Source: an uncultured Flavobacteriales bacterium
Lineage (GTDB): Bacteria; Bacteroidota; Bacteroidia; Flavobacteriales_D; Crocinitomicaceae
Direction: 5' to 3'
DNA: 17,883 nt
Assembly: GCA_903879765.1 (NCBI GenBank)
Contig: CAIRMS010000016.1
Span: forward strand, 1-17,883
In this document: positions 7,619-15,236 of the stretch, piece by piece
How the letters are laid out: each line of letters starts with the position of its first letter
Position numbering within the stretch: the stretch's first letter is position 1
The notes under the pieces: model-generated
The model's database searches: none
What the model was told of the DNA's origin: nothing
Seen by the model: only the letters and a program-made list of their open reading frames with translations
Position numbers and translations under genes: made by a program

Positions 7619-8851
7619 CTAAACTCCTAGATCCAGGTAGAAATTAGGATACGATTTCTTGACACAAGATTCATTATTCAACACCATTTCCTTTTCAGAA
7701 ATACAGGATGCAATCGTTCCTGCCATTGCAATGCGATGATCTTCTCGCGTATTGATTTCAATCCCTGATACTTTACCAGTTCCTGAAATTAGAATGCTGT
7801 TTTCCTCAAGCTGGTAATGAACATTCCATTTGTTTAGCAATTCACACATGGCATCCAAGCGATCGGATTCTTTGTTTTTCAGGCGATGAATTCCGGAAAT
7901 ACGGGAAGTTCCTTTCGCAGAACACGCCAGAATAACGCTAATAGGAAATAAATCGGGGCAATCGACAATATTGGCATTAAAAGGTTTTTTCGATTTGGAG
8001 GCTTGAACGTAGAGCACATCCTCTTTCCAAGAAATAGCTGCGCCGAAATCCGCAAGCATTTGTAGGATTGCACGATCTGCTTGCGCGGATTTCTTTTGCA
8101 GTCCGTGCAGTTCCACTTGTCCAGAAATAGCGGCGCCAACTAAATGATTAGCTGCACCACTCCAGTCTCCTTCCAGACGTATCTGATTACTATGAATTTT
8201 TTGGTTTCCAGGAATCTTGTACGTGTTTTCTTCTATTTCTAGGATGGAAAGTCCAAAATCGCGCATCCGTGACATGGTCATATTTAAATAGGGCTTACTC
8301 GTTGGGTTTTCAATCGTAACAAGAGATTCCTCTTCCAATAAAGGAGCAAGGAGAAATAAGCCACTGATTACTTGTGAACCATCTTTTCCATTGACAAGCA
8401 TGTTTTCTTCAGTGATACTGCCAGAGATCTTTATTGGAAGTTTTTCGGAGTTGGATGAAACTTGGAGGCCAAGTTTTTCAAGTACTTGACACAATTGATG
8501 TTGGTTTCTATTTAATAAAGTCCCAGAGCCAGTTAATGTTAGATTTTTCGTCATTGCGAGTCCAACGAACGCTAATGTTCTTAATGCGAAACCGCTTTCA
8601 CCAACATTTAAGATAATTTCTGCTTTATTCCATTCTTTTATTGGATAAACTGTTTCGGTTTTAACGTCATAACGAGCTCCCATTGTTTCAATACAGCGAA
8701 TCATTGATTGAATGTCATCGGAGGCGTCTAAACCGCTAATTTGAACCGGACAGTCGGAAAATGCAGCAAGGATAAGACAACGTTGCGCGTCGCTTTTTGA
8801 GGCATTGGCATGAATGACATGATGGAAATGAAAGGGTTTAATCGTTTTCAT
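7619..8851 (-). CDS. aroA: 3-phosphoshikimate 1-carboxyvinyltransferase (EPSP synthase)
   Basis: It joins PEP to shikimate 3-phosphate, the sixth step of the shikimate pathway. The 410 residues include a divergent N-terminal signature with ASKS at 17-20 and R24, DWSGAANHL at 229-237, the catalytic PDLFP at 299-303 (Asp300), the loop HRLKNKESDRL at 322-332 (Glu328), REDHRIAM at 369-376 and CVKKSYPNF at 396-404. The PEP-site loop reads GESGFALRTL at 84-93. Gly87 and Arg91 match the E. coli Gly96 and Arg100, but Phe88 and Thr92 replace Thr97 and Pro101. The total is slightly short for the family (about 420-440). The start overlaps the DAHP synthase/chorismate mutase gene by 14 bases, so the two are coupled in one pathway operon. 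Confidence 0.93.
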   Translation of the reverse strand: MKTIKPFHFHHVIHANASKSDAQRCLILAAFSDCPVQISGLDASDDIQSMIRCIETMGARYDVKTETVYPIKEWNKAEIILNVGESGFALRTLAFVGLAMTKNLTLTGSGTLLNRNQHQLCQVLEKLGLQVSSNSEKLPIKISGSITEENMLVNGKDGSQVISGLFLLAPLLEEESLVTIENPTSKPYLNMTMSRMRDFGLSILEIEENTYKIPGNQKIHSNQIRLEGDWSGAANHLVGAAISGQVELHGLQKKSAQADRAILQMLADFGAAISWKEDVLYVQASKSKKPFNANIVDCPDLFPISVILACSAKGTSRISGIHRLKNKESDRLDAMCELLNKWNVHYQLEENSILISGTGKVSGIEINTREDHRIAMAGTIASCISEKEMVLNNESCVKKSYPNFYLDLGV

Positions 8852-9884
8852 TTTTTGACAAAATATCAGATTGAATGCGAATGGAATCTTGATGAATCAA
8901 TTTAAAAAGTTGCGTTACAAATTCCTCTGAAATTCCTTCAGAACTTGCTTTTAGCACATTGTTTCTTAATGCTTCTTCCCATCGATTCGATTGAAGAATT
9001 ACGTGGTTCTTATCCTTTTTAAATTTTCCAATTTGTTCAGAAATCCGCATGCGGTTCTTTAATAATTGTATCAAAGATTCATCGGTAAGTGTCAACTGTT
9101 CACGAAAGGCTAGCATCGCATCTTCATCAATTTCTGCACGATTTCGAATGGTTAATGATTGCAGTAAGGCTTTTAATTCCTGAGGTGTGATTTGTTGTTT
9201 GGCGTCTGTCCAAGCAAGCGAAGGATTCACATGTGATTCAATCATCAAACCATCATAATTTAAGTCCATTGCTTTTTGTGCCAATGGCAATAGCAAATGC
9301 GCTCTTCCACCGATGTGTGAAGGATCACAAATCAAAGGGATTTGCGGTAATTCTTGTTTTAAATCGATAGGAATTTGCCAATTGGGATCATTTCTATAAA
9401 GTGTTTTCTCGTAAACGGAAAATCCACGATGAATCGCAGTAACGTCGGTTATTCCCGCTTTCCAGATGCGTTCGATTGCTCCAATCCAAAGTTTTAAATC
9501 TGGATTGACTGGATTTTTCACCATTACTTTAATCTTTGTCCCTTGGAGGCATTCAGCAATTTCTTGCACCGTAAATGGATTGACCGTTGAACGAGCTCCA
9601 ATCCAAATCATGTCAAAATTGTTTTTGAGAGCTAACTCAACATGTTCGGCTTTTGCAACTTCTGTCGCAATTTTCAAACCGTAGGTATCTCGCACCTCAC
9701 ACATCCAGGAAATGCCTATATCACCAATCCCTTCGAATTCACCTGGGCGCGTTCTGGGCTTCCAAATACCTGCACGAAAGTAATCGATACCAACTTCTGA
9801 TAAACCACGAGCAGTCTCAAGAACTTGTTCTCGGGTTTCCGCGCTGCACGGACCAGAAATCACCATAGAATTGACTGGGATCAT
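8838..9884 (-). CDS. Bifunctional DAHP synthase / chorismate mutase (type II)
   Basis: This fusion catalyses the first step of the shikimate pathway and the branch step from chorismate to prephenate. Residues 1-245 form a type I-beta (KDO8P-synthase-like) DAHP synthase with GPCSAE at 11-16, KPRTRPG at 42-48, TAIHRGF at 149-155 and CDPSHIGGR at 186-194. Residues about 250-345 form an AroQ-type all-helical chorismate mutase with DESLIQLLKNRMRISEQIGKF-type helix 1, where the Arg and Lys residues are the expected ligands. Bacteroidota commonly carry this synthase-first order; Bacillus has the opposite order. The mutase domain is often regulatory, by prephenate or chorismate. The start is 14 bases downstream of the rny terminator T-tract, and no -7 box is seen between rny and this gene. 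Confidence 0.93.
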   Translation of the reverse strand: MIPVNSMVISGPCSAETREQVLETARGLSEVGIDYFRAGIWKPRTRPGEFEGIGDIGISWMCEVRDTYGLKIATEVAKAEHVELALKNNFDMIWIGARSTVNPFTVQEIAECLQGTKIKVMVKNPVNPDLKLWIGAIERIWKAGITDVTAIHRGFSVYEKTLYRNDPNWQIPIDLKQELPQIPLICDPSHIGGRAHLLLPLAQKAMDLNYDGLMIESHVNPSLAWTDAKQQITPQELKALLQSLTIRNRAEIDEDAMLAFREQLTLTDESLIQLLKNRMRISEQIGKFKKDKNHVILQSNRWEEALRNNVLKASSEGISEEFVTQLFKLIHQDSIRIQSDILSKNEND

Positions 9885-9898
9885 ACTTTATCGTGTAC

Positions 9899-9922
9899 AA
9901 AAAAGGGGAACGAATTCCCCTT
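9899..9922 (-). terminator. Intrinsic terminator after rny with UUCG tetraloop
   Basis: On the minus strand, AAGGGGAA pairs perfectly with TTCCCCTT around a TTCG loop, an 8-bp stem with a stable tetraloop, and the RNA then runs into a tract of six U (two within the stem base). It begins 5 bases after the rny stop codon, exactly where a Rho-independent terminator should be. This is the clearest terminator of the window after the one at the right edge. Confidence 0.9.
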
Positions 9923-9926
9923 GTGA

Positions 9927-11456
9927 TTATTTAGCGTAATTTACTGATCTTTTTTCTCGAATGACAGTAACCTTGACTTGTCCCGGATAGGTCATTTCGG
10001 TTTGAATGCGCTGCGAGATAGTAAATGAAAGTTCCTCAGAACGTTGATCAGTTACTTTCTCTGCTTCTACTAACACGCGTAGTTCGCGTCCAGCTTGAAT
10101 GGCGTATGCACTTGAAACTCCTTCATAGGATAGAGCAAGGTTTTCTAATTCTTTGATGCGTTTAATATAAGCTTCTACAATTTCACGACGAGCTCCTGGG
10201 CGCGCACCGGAAATAGCATCACACACTTGAACGATTGGAGAAATCAATGTAGTCATCTCGATTTCGTCGTGGTGAGCTCCAATAGCATTTAGTACATCTC
10301 CTTTTTCACCAAATTTCTCAGCGATTTTCATCCCTAAAAGTGCGTGTGGTAATTCTGGCTCTTCGTCTGGAACTTTACCAATATCGTGTAATAATCCTGC
10401 GCGTTTCGCCAATTTAACATTCAAGCCAAGTTCTGCTGCCATGATTGCACAAAGGTTCGCAACTTCTCTCGAGTGTTGCAGTAAGTTCTGTCCATAAGAA
10501 GAACGGTATTTCATTCTTCCGACCATGCGCATCAATTCAGGATGTAGTCCATGAATTCCTAAATCTATACACGTACGACGACCAGTTTCTGCAATTTCTT
10601 CGTCCAATTGTTTGCGTGTTTTTGCAACAACTTCCTCGATGCGAGCAGGGTGAATACGTCCATCAGAAACAAGTTGATGTAAAGATAAACGAGCAATTTC
10701 ACGTCTAACAGGATCAAAACAAGAAAGTATGATTGCTTCAGGAGTGTCATCTACAATAATTTCAACACCTGTTGCAGCTTCTAGTGCACGAATGTTTCGT
10801 CCTTCACGACCAATGATTCTTCCTTTTACTTCATCAGATTCGATGTTGAATACGGATACCGCATTTTCAACTGCTTGTTCTGTTGCAACGCGTTGAATGG
10901 ATTGGATGACAATTTTACGCGCTTCTTTGTTTGCATTTAACTTTGCTTCCTCCGTAATTTCTTTAATGGTTGCCATTGCCGCTGTACGCGCTTCATCTGT
11001 CAGGGCAGTCATGAGGTCTCTTTTCGCGTCTTCTGGACTAAGGTTACTGATTTTTGATAATTCAGCGACTTGTTTTTGTTGGATTTTATCCAATTCCTGC
11101 TGACGAATTTCAAGCGCACCTACTTTAGATTCGTAATCTAACTTAGATTTTTCCGCTTCTTTTTCCTTGCGATTAAGTTCCTCTAATTTCTGGTTTAATG
11201 TTTTTTCTTTTGCGCGGTAACGATCTTCGTTAGACTGCATGCGCTTTTCGCGTTCACGAATGGATTCTTCGTGTTCTTCTTTTTGCTTTAGAAATTTTTC
11301 TTTGGATTGAAGCGCGCGCTCTTTTCGAATGTTTTCAGCCTCGATTTCGGCATTTTTAATGATTTCTTGACTTTTAGATTTGGTAAAGAATCGCTGTGCA
11401 ACAAACGTTACTCCTGCGCCTCCAATCAAACCTATTAATAATCCTACTGACCACAT
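9927..11456 (-). CDS. rny: Ribonuclease Y
   Basis: A membrane-anchored endoribonuclease that starts mRNA decay. Domains in order: one N-terminal transmembrane segment (about residues 3-20), a long charged coiled coil (about 25-135), a KH RNA-binding domain with GRIIGREGRNIRALE at 212-226, and an HD phosphohydrolase domain with LLHDIGKVPDE at 355-365. Candidate metal ligands include His328, the His357-Asp358 pair and His395/His396. The 509-residue length is typical. The gene follows zapA by 46 bases and is closed by a terminator, so it is the last gene of the coiled-coil/zapA/rny group, an order that I recall as common in Bacteroidota. The 46-base gap holds no obvious -7 box. Confidence 0.97.
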   Translation of the reverse strand: MWSVGLLIGLIGGAGVTFVAQRFFTKSKSQEIIKNAEIEAENIRKERALQSKEKFLKQKEEHEESIREREKRMQSNEDRYRAKEKTLNQKLEELNRKEKEAEKSKLDYESKVGALEIRQQELDKIQQKQVAELSKISNLSPEDAKRDLMTALTDEARTAAMATIKEITEEAKLNANKEARKIVIQSIQRVATEQAVENAVSVFNIESDEVKGRIIGREGRNIRALEAATGVEIIVDDTPEAIILSCFDPVRREIARLSLHQLVSDGRIHPARIEEVVAKTRKQLDEEIAETGRRTCIDLGIHGLHPELMRMVGRMKYRSSYGQNLLQHSREVANLCAIMAAELGLNVKLAKRAGLLHDIGKVPDEEPELPHALLGMKIAEKFGEKGDVLNAIGAHHDEIEMTTLISPIVQVCDAISGARPGARREIVEAYIKRIKELENLALSYEGVSSAYAIQAGRELRVLVEAEKVTDQRSEELSFTISQRIQTEMTYPGQVKVTVIREKRSVNYAK

Positions 11457-11502
11457 ATTCTTTTATTTATGTATGAATATTGGTCGTTGAAACGAACGTA
11501 AA

Positions 11503-11796
11503 TTATTGAATTCCGTCTAAATCTGCGGAAAGGTTCTCCAACGCTTCCTCAATTTCACTATAATCAATCGGAGCTTGTGCAACGGGAACGTTATCACTTG
11601 ACGCTTTTGCCAATAATTGCAGAGCAGACATAGCGATTAAGTCTTGGTTATCATTCACAGCATAATTCTTACGTAGCATTTCAACTGCTTTGTTAATATC
11701 CGCAGCAGCTTTTGTTACCTTCTCTTCGTCGCTAACCGGCACATTAAGTGGGTAAGTTCGACCTGCGATGATAATTTTAAGTGATACTTTGCTCAT
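11503..11796 (-). CDS. zapA: Cell division protein ZapA
   Basis: A 97-residue ZapA, which binds and cross-links FtsZ protofilaments at the division ring. The N-terminal beta-hairpin region reads VSLKIIIAGRTYPLNV, followed by the helix DEEKVTKAAADINKAV, matching the ZapA head domain, and a C-terminal helix for dimerisation. The end is acidic (about residues 80-97). Its ATG shares one base with the stop of the upstream small coiled-coil gene (TAATG), which suggests translational coupling and possibly a shared complex. Confidence 0.9.
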   Translation of the reverse strand: MSKVSLKIIIAGRTYPLNVPVSDEEKVTKAAADINKAVEMLRKNYAVNDNQDLIAMSALQLLAKASSDNVPVAQAPIDYSEIEEALENLSADLDGIQ

Positions 11797-12110
11797 TATG
11801 ATTGCTTCAACTGTTCGATACAGAATTCAATTTCTTTCACTAGTTCATCAATTTCCTGTTCATTTCTCCCTTTTACTGGAGCAGGAATTTCAACGACTTT
11901 ATTTTCAGCCAAATGCAAAGCTGACTTTAAGGACTCAATTTCAGCCTTCAAGTGGGCAATTTCAGCGCTTTCTACTGCTAATTGCTCCTTATTACGATGG
12001 ATTTCTTCTTGAAGAATCTCGTTTTTCGAACGTTCTGAACGAAGGGCTTCCCCAATTCGAACCGCTTTTCGACTAATTGCTTGTATGGTATCTTGAATCT
12101 TTTCAGTCAT
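11796..12110 (-). CDS. Small coiled-coil protein upstream of zapA (possible ZapB-like division factor)
   Basis: A 104-residue soluble protein with no signal peptide or membrane segment. Residues about 5-75 are almost entirely charged heptad-type helix (for example ESAEIAHLKAEIESLKSAL), followed by a Pro-containing break (EIPAPVKG) and a second short helix (EQEIDELVKEIEFCIEQLK). The shape and position next to zapA recall a FtsZ-ring coiled-coil partner such as ZapB, but that rests on architecture and synteny, not on a recognised motif. The stop overlaps the zapA start by one base. It is the first gene of the group, and a -7 box and a palindrome lie just upstream. Confidence 0.8.
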   Translation of the reverse strand: MTEKIQDTIQAISRKAVRIGEALRSERSKNEILQEEIHRNKEQLAVESAEIAHLKAEIESLKSALHLAENKVVEIPAPVKGRNEQEIDELVKEIEFCIEQLKQS

Positions 12111-12115
12111 TACTT

Positions 12116-12135
12116 TTGACTTTGTACAAAGTTAA
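12116..12135. repeat. 20-bp palindrome overlapping the promoter of the zapA group
   Basis: ACTTTGTACAAAGT at 12119-12132 is a perfect 14-base inverted repeat. It extends to a 20-base palindrome with one mismatched pair (G12118/T12133). It covers the minus-strand -7 box and lies in the 95-base divergent gap between the coiled-coil gene and the M23 peptidase gene. Such symmetry suits a dimeric regulator; a hairpin without a loop is less likely. Confidence 0.5.
12127..12134 (-). promoter_or_regulatory. Bacteroidota -7 box for the coiled-coil/zapA/rny group
   Basis: On the minus strand TAACTTTG matches TAnnTTTG exactly and ends 16 bases before the ATG at 12110, a position that would give a very short leader. 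There is no clear TTG at the expected distance upstream. The box is embedded in the palindrome centred at 12125/12126. Confidence 0.5.
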
Positions 12136-12174
12136 CAAGCATTCGATTACATTGAGCATTTTTACCAATCTATT

Positions 12175-12202
12175 TTGCATTTTTTTTGAAAGTGTATCTT
12201 TG
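12175..12202 (+). promoter_or_regulatory. Complete Bacteroidota promoter for the M23 peptidase gene
   Basis: TTG at 12175-12177 and TATCTTTG at 12195-12202 are separated by 17 bases, matching the Bacteroidota -33/-7 layout. The -7 box ends only 3 bases before the ATG at 12206, so the transcript is predicted to be leaderless or nearly so. This also decides the start: an upstream in-frame ATG at 12077 would put the promoter inside the gene. Confidence 0.65.
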
Positions 12203-12205
12203 TCT

Positions 12206-13894
12206 ATGATCAAAATCGTAATAATTTTCATTTTCGCAGGAGTAAATTTCACTAGTTGGACTCAAAAAATCACGGTAGATACCTGCTGGCATATGCCTAT
12301 TGGTATCAACGAACCTGAGTTGAGTGCAGGTTTTGGCGATATTCGTCCGAATCATTTTCATATGGGTTTAGATTTTCGCACAAATGGTCAAGAAGGCATC
12401 CCACTTTATGCGATTTCAGATGGATATATTTCACGAATTCGAATTTCTCCGACGGGATATGGTCGCGTAATTTACATCAATCATCCAAATGGAATCACTT
12501 CCGTCTATGCGCATTGTTCTAGTTACTCAAAACGCATTCAAACATTCATCCAACCCGTTCAAGAACAATTTAAACAGAATGATTTTGATTGGAATTTACC
12601 AGCGGGTCAGATTTTGGTGAAAAAAGGGGAACAAATCGCTTTGTCAGGCAATAGTGGCAATTCCACTGGTCCGCACCTGCATTTTGAACTGCGTGATACC
12701 AAAACGGAAAATGCCTTGAATCCACTCTTACATGGATTCCATGTCAGTGATGTCGCAGCGCCCATTTTACAAGGGATACGAGTTGTTGGAATCGATGAAA
12801 ATGGTTATTTAATTCCAGGAAAATCTTTTCAAGTCCCACTGACAAAATCCACCCACCAAGTACTTGTCCCCAATGATTTTATTCGGAAGGGCGAAAAAAT
12901 TGGCGTTTGTATTTCAGCTGCTGACCCTTTAAAGGTTGGGGGTAATACGTTTGGACTTTTCTCTGCTGAATTATGGAATCCAAAAGGGGAGAGGTTTGGC
13001 TTTGAACTCGCTGAAATTTCCTTTGATGATTCGAGGTATGTAAACAGTCACATGGATTATGACGAATATAAATCGAAGGGAGTAAAATTTCAAAAACTCT
13101 TTCGAACCAAAGTAAATCCATTGACAATTTATCAGTTACAATCCATCGGTGGGATTGAACTCCAAGGAAATGATTCCATTTCATGTTCACTGATTCTAGC
13201 AGATGTGCATGGAAATACTTCGCAACATGAACTGATCATTCGTCACCCATATCCCATTCAACAGGTAAAGAAGTCATTTTTTGATTCGAACTATTTTTAC
13301 CTTCCTGATTCTAGTTACCGCATATTTTCGCCTACGATGAATGTTTTCATAGACACCTTTACTTTCTATGAGCCCGTTAAAAAATTAGAAAAATTCAGCA
13401 TTGGTCAATTGGGTAGTTCAAAAACAGTGATTCAAAAGGCCATTTGCGTTGAACTTAAAGCGAAGAATACCATTACAATTGAAAAACAGTATGTCTCTAT
13501 TAATGGAGATGCACTTGCTACTTCGAGGGAAAATGGATGGCTGTCTGCTGAGTCAAAACAACTAGGCACATTTTCCATTTATGTGGATACAATCGCACCA
13601 GTGATACAGTTCATGCCGACTTCGAGTAACAACATCGTGCCAAGTCAATTTTCATGGAAAATCACAGACAGTCAATCAGGTATTGCAAATTATGAGCTTT
13701 TCATCAATGGAATATGGACCGTTATTTATTATGATCAAAAAAACACGGTGGTTACTTGGAAAAACGATAAAAACGCGACAATTATTGGTCCTCCATCGGG
13801 CAACCTTCTTTCCATGGAATTTCGTGTGACGGACCGTTGCGGAAATGTGCAATCGTGGATTAAAGAATTACATGCTATCGACGAACACCATTAG
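12206..13894 (+). CDS. Secreted M23 (LytM-type) metallopeptidase with C-terminal Ig-like region
   Basis: A 562-residue exported peptidoglycan endopeptidase or LytM-factor. A signal peptide covers about residues 1-19 (MIKIVIIFIFAGVNFTSWT). The LytM domain (about 40-175) holds HMGLD at 52-56, YAH at 101-103 and GPHLHFEL at 155-162, so zinc ligands His52, Asp56 and His159 and the helper histidines are present and activity is expected. The remaining 390 residues look beta-rich and end in an Ig-like unit starting at DTIAPVI with DSQSGIANYELFING. I chose ATG 12206 because the signal peptide begins there; an upstream in-frame ATG at 12077 adds 43 residues and crosses the promoter. The last 20 bases overlap the end of convergent tsaB. 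The substrate bond is not predictable from sequence. Confidence 0.92.
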   Translation: MIKIVIIFIFAGVNFTSWTQKITVDTCWHMPIGINEPELSAGFGDIRPNHFHMGLDFRTNGQEGIPLYAISDGYISRIRISPTGYGRVIYINHPNGITSVYAHCSSYSKRIQTFIQPVQEQFKQNDFDWNLPAGQILVKKGEQIALSGNSGNSTGPHLHFELRDTKTENALNPLLHGFHVSDVAAPILQGIRVVGIDENGYLIPGKSFQVPLTKSTHQVLVPNDFIRKGEKIGVCISAADPLKVGGNTFGLFSAELWNPKGERFGFELAEISFDDSRYVNSHMDYDEYKSKGVKFQKLFRTKVNPLTIYQLQSIGGIELQGNDSISCSLILADVHGNTSQHELIIRHPYPIQQVKKSFFDSNYFYLPDSSYRIFSPTMNVFIDTFTFYEPVKKLEKFSIGQLGSSKTVIQKAICVELKAKNTITIEKQYVSINGDALATSRENGWLSAESKQLGTFSIYVDTIAPVIQFMPTSSNNIVPSQFSWKITDSQSGIANYELFINGIWTVIYYDQKNTVVTWKNDKNATIIGPPSGNLLSMEFRVTDRCGNVQSWIKELHAIDEHH

Positions 13895-14534
13895 CATCCT
13901 TCAGGTAAATAGGGGTGAAGTAGGCAAGATCTTCAAATTCGTTTTGTTGAAATTTTTCAAAGGCAATTTTTGCTTGTCCTTTTGCGCTGCAAAGTAAGTC
14001 GTCCTTCCAAATGATGTTTCTATCACTCCACATTTCTTTGCATTTTGCCGCACCATCACCACAAACAAGAAATGGTTCGAATTCTGAAAAGGTTGTCGCG
14101 TCAAGTTCAATCGCGTCTAATGTTTGCAAGATTTTTCCATTTGAAGCAAATACTTGTGCATAAACCTCCATCCGTCTGGCATCTAACATAGGAATGACGT
14201 TCAAATCTTGATTTGAGGCAAGTTCTTTTAAGGCTGGTAATGTCTCAACACTGATCAGCGGAATGTTCAAGGCGAAACAAAGTCCTTTCGCTGTTGAAAG
14301 TCCAATACGCAGTCCTGTGTAGGAACCTGGTCCACTTGAAATGCTAATGGCGCTCAAATCAGACAATAAAACGTTTGCTTCGGACATTACATCTTCAATG
14401 AAAAGTGTTAATGCTTCGCTATGAATGAAGCTATCAGCGACCTCCTCTTTTGACGAAATAACAACGCCATTTTTGGAAAGTGCAACACTACAGACTTTTG
14501 TAGCGGTTTCAAGGTGAAGAATGTAGTTATTCAT
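13875..14534 (-). CDS. tsaB: tRNA threonylcarbamoyladenosine (t6A) biosynthesis protein TsaB
   Basis: A 219-residue ASKHA-fold protein that pairs with TsaD and TsaE to transfer threonylcarbamoyl to A37 of ANN-decoding tRNAs. Recognisable parts are the N-terminal ILHLETATKVCSVAL, the His-containing SFIHSEAL at about 35-42, and the strongly conserved SSGPGSYTGLRIGLSTAKGL at 66-85. Length is normal for the family. The start overlaps the end of the upstream response regulator gene by 8 bases, so both are probably made from one mRNA. The 3' end overlaps the end of the M23 peptidase gene by 20 bases tail to tail, with no terminator in view. Confidence 0.95.
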   Translation of the reverse strand: MNNYILHLETATKVCSVALSKNGVVISSKEEVADSFIHSEALTLFIEDVMSEANVLLSDLSAISISSGPGSYTGLRIGLSTAKGLCFALNIPLISVETLPALKELASNQDLNVIPMLDARRMEVYAQVFASNGKILQTLDAIELDATTFSEFEPFLVCGDGAAKCKEMWSDRNIIWKDDLLCSAKGQAKIAFEKFQQNEFEDLAYFTPIYLKDANGVRR

Positions 14535-15219
14535 CTCCTAACTCAAATTTAAATCCAACACCGTGCACGTTTGTGATTTGAATTGTTGAATCTTCTTTGA
14601 GGTATTTTCTCAATTTCGTAATAAACACATCTAAACTTCTCCCAACAAAATAGTCGTCTTGACCCCAAACAGTATTCAGAATGATATCGCGTGCAAGCAA
14701 TTGATTTTTAAAACGAAACAGTGTTCGTAAAATCATCGCTTCTTTTTTGGTCAATGTTTGTTTTGTCGTGGGGGAAGTTAAGGTGAAATTTTCTGTGTCG
14801 AAGGAGAAAATACCGAGTTTCACAATTTTCTCTTCCGGTTGTAAAACTTGCACTTTCACTCGTTTTAGTAAGGCCCGAACACGCAATTGAAGTTCTTCAA
14901 CACTAAAAGGCTTCGTTAGGTAGTCATCACCACCCGCATTGAATCCTTCGATTTTATCTTCAGTCATGGATTTCGCGGACAAGAAAAGAATGGGAATGTC
15001 CGTATTTACTTTCCGGATGTCTCTCGCAAGTGTAAATCCATCTTTAACAGGCAACATGACATCGAAGATGCAAAGGTGGTAGGGTTCTTCATTAAATCTA
15101 CGCAATCCTTCGGATCCGTTTTCGCAAAGTGTTACTGCGTATCCATCGGAACGCAATTGATCTGAAATAACGATTCCAAGATTGATATCGTCTTCTACAA
15201 TGAGGATTTTTATTTTCAT
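14527..15219 (-). CDS. OmpR-family response regulator, RprY-like
   Basis: A 230-residue two-component DNA-binding regulator. The receiver domain (1-about 115) has the acidic pair ED/D at 9-11, phospho-acceptor Asp53 in CIFDVMLP, the switch Ser81 in LSAKS and Lys103 in TKPFS. The C-terminal winged helix (about 130-225) has RSLDVFITKLRKYL and ends with ITNVHGVGFKFE. The sequence resembles the Bacteroides RprY type. I chose ATG 15219 (MKIKILIVEDD) over an in-frame ATG at 15267, because the longer version would add 16 residues before the receiver core and run through a leader hairpin. No histidine kinase is adjacent; the neighbour in the same direction is tsaB, overlapping by 8 bases. The partner kinase and targets are unknown. 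Confidence 0.92.
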   Translation of the reverse strand: MKIKILIVEDDINLGIVISDQLRSDGYAVTLCENGSEGLRRFNEEPYHLCIFDVMLPVKDGFTLARDIRKVNTDIPILFLSAKSMTEDKIEGFNAGGDDYLTKPFSVEELQLRVRALLKRVKVQVLQPEEKIVKLGIFSFDTENFTLTSPTTKQTLTKKEAMILRTLFRFKNQLLARDIILNTVWGQDDYFVGRSLDVFITKLRKYLKEDSTIQITNVHGVGFKFELGDE

Positions 15220-15236
15220 GGAAACGTCTTTAAAAG

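Noticed and set aside
12077..12205. 43-codon N-terminal extension of the M23 peptidase
   Set aside because: It would place the promoter and palindrome inside the gene and would bury the signal peptide that begins at 12206.
13871..13898. ATGCTA / TAGCAT inverted repeat at the convergent gene ends, as a terminator
   Set aside because: Only 6 bp with a 14-base loop and no T-tract on either side, and it lies within coding sequence.
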